Shown here one piece after another: positions 62,191 to 62,362 of a stretch of DNA of 62,362 nucleotides. Each line of letters starts with the position of its first letter. Within the stretch, counting starts at the first letter, position 1. Source of the DNA: Saccoglossus kowalevskii. Its lineage: Eukaryota; Hemichordata; Enteropneusta; Harrimaniidae. The notes under the pieces were generated by a model, which saw nothing but the letters and a program-made list of their open reading frames with translations, was not told the origin of the DNA and searched no databases. The DNA is taken from the NCBI RefSeq assembly GCF_000003605.2, contig NW_003123906.1, forward strand, positions 112,412-174,773. The letters are read 5' to 3'. The position numbers and the translations under genes are program-made.

Positions 62191-62362
62191 GAAGTAATTA
62201 ATTCTTTTAAAAGAATCCTCTCCTTAGTAAATAGCGCCCTCACTCAACAATAATTAGAATGAGTGGTTAGTTGGTCGAAAGTTTGATGAGTCAGGTGCAC
62301 CTATTGGCTAAGTTTGTTGTACATAGATTCAAATGAGTATAGGAACCATTAATGGTGTAGGG
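62191..62362. other. right edge, unique sequence
   Basis: No feature recognised before the window ends. Confidence 0.5.

Noticed and set aside
1-62362. CRISPR arrays, operons, bacterial-type regulatory elements
   Set aside because: Spliceosomal introns, poly(A) signals and LINE/LTR elements show the sequence is from an animal; tandem arrays here have no unique spacers.

Overview
This window is animal nuclear DNA. It is AT-rich and gene-poor, its genes are split by GT-AG introns (one GC-AG), and it carries tandem repeats, a gap of Ns and decayed LINE and LTR retroelements. The gene content (a LURAP1-type adaptor, a two-pore-domain K+ channel and an NXPE-family protein) points to a bilaterian. 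The retroelement mix is typical of aquatic invertebrates; an invertebrate deuterostome is plausible but I cannot fix the clade.

Four genes can be assembled exon by exon. (1) 1258-2343 (+): a two-exon, 87-residue secreted peptide with two tandem four-cysteine repeats. (2) 10621-15064 (+): a two-exon, 290-residue LURAP1 homologue. (3) 25493-31899 (-): a two-exon, 726-residue two-pore K+ channel split inside the first selectivity filter, with a loop of about 418 residues between M2 and M3. (4) 53217-58963 (-): a five-exon, 555-residue NXPE protein with membrane anchor, neurexophilin-like domain and PC-esterase domain; its fourth intron has a GC donor. These genes do not form a pathway; they are neighbours on a chromosome.

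Layout: 0-0.36 kb, a 30-bp minisatellite cut by the window edge; 1.2-2.4 kb, the secreted peptide; 2.4-10.5 kb, mostly unique sequence with a 327-bp inverted-repeat element at 4.43 kb and a CA microsatellite at 9.1 kb; 10.6-15.1 kb, LURAP1-like gene with repeats in its intron; 15.1-24.6 kb, a gene desert with an N gap, a G-quadruplex motif, a foldback element and degenerate minisatellites; 24.65-25.34 kb, a 686-bp inverted repeat next to the channel gene's 3' end; 25.5-31.9 kb, the channel gene with a 1.1-kb minisatellite in its intron; 34.07-36.4 kb, a CR1/L2/Jockey-like LINE (-); 37.9-38.3 kb, a 15-bp satellite; 38.8-40.75 kb, a Gypsy-type element (+); 40.76-48.7 kb, decayed NXPE copies interrupted by an L1/Tx1-like LINE; 48.77-52.55 kb, Gypsy and Copia relics (-); 53.2-59 kb, the intact NXPE gene; 59.6-60.2 kb, a second foldback copy and a LINE fragment; 60.2-62.2 kb, a 69-bp satellite with higher-order structure.

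The main points are the decaying tandem array of NXPE genes (one copy lost exactly 39 codons including the catalytic GDS, in frame), the GC-AG intron shared by two copies, the very long regulatory-looking loop of the K+ channel, the short double-repeat cysteine peptide, and several satellites with 15- or 30-bp periods.
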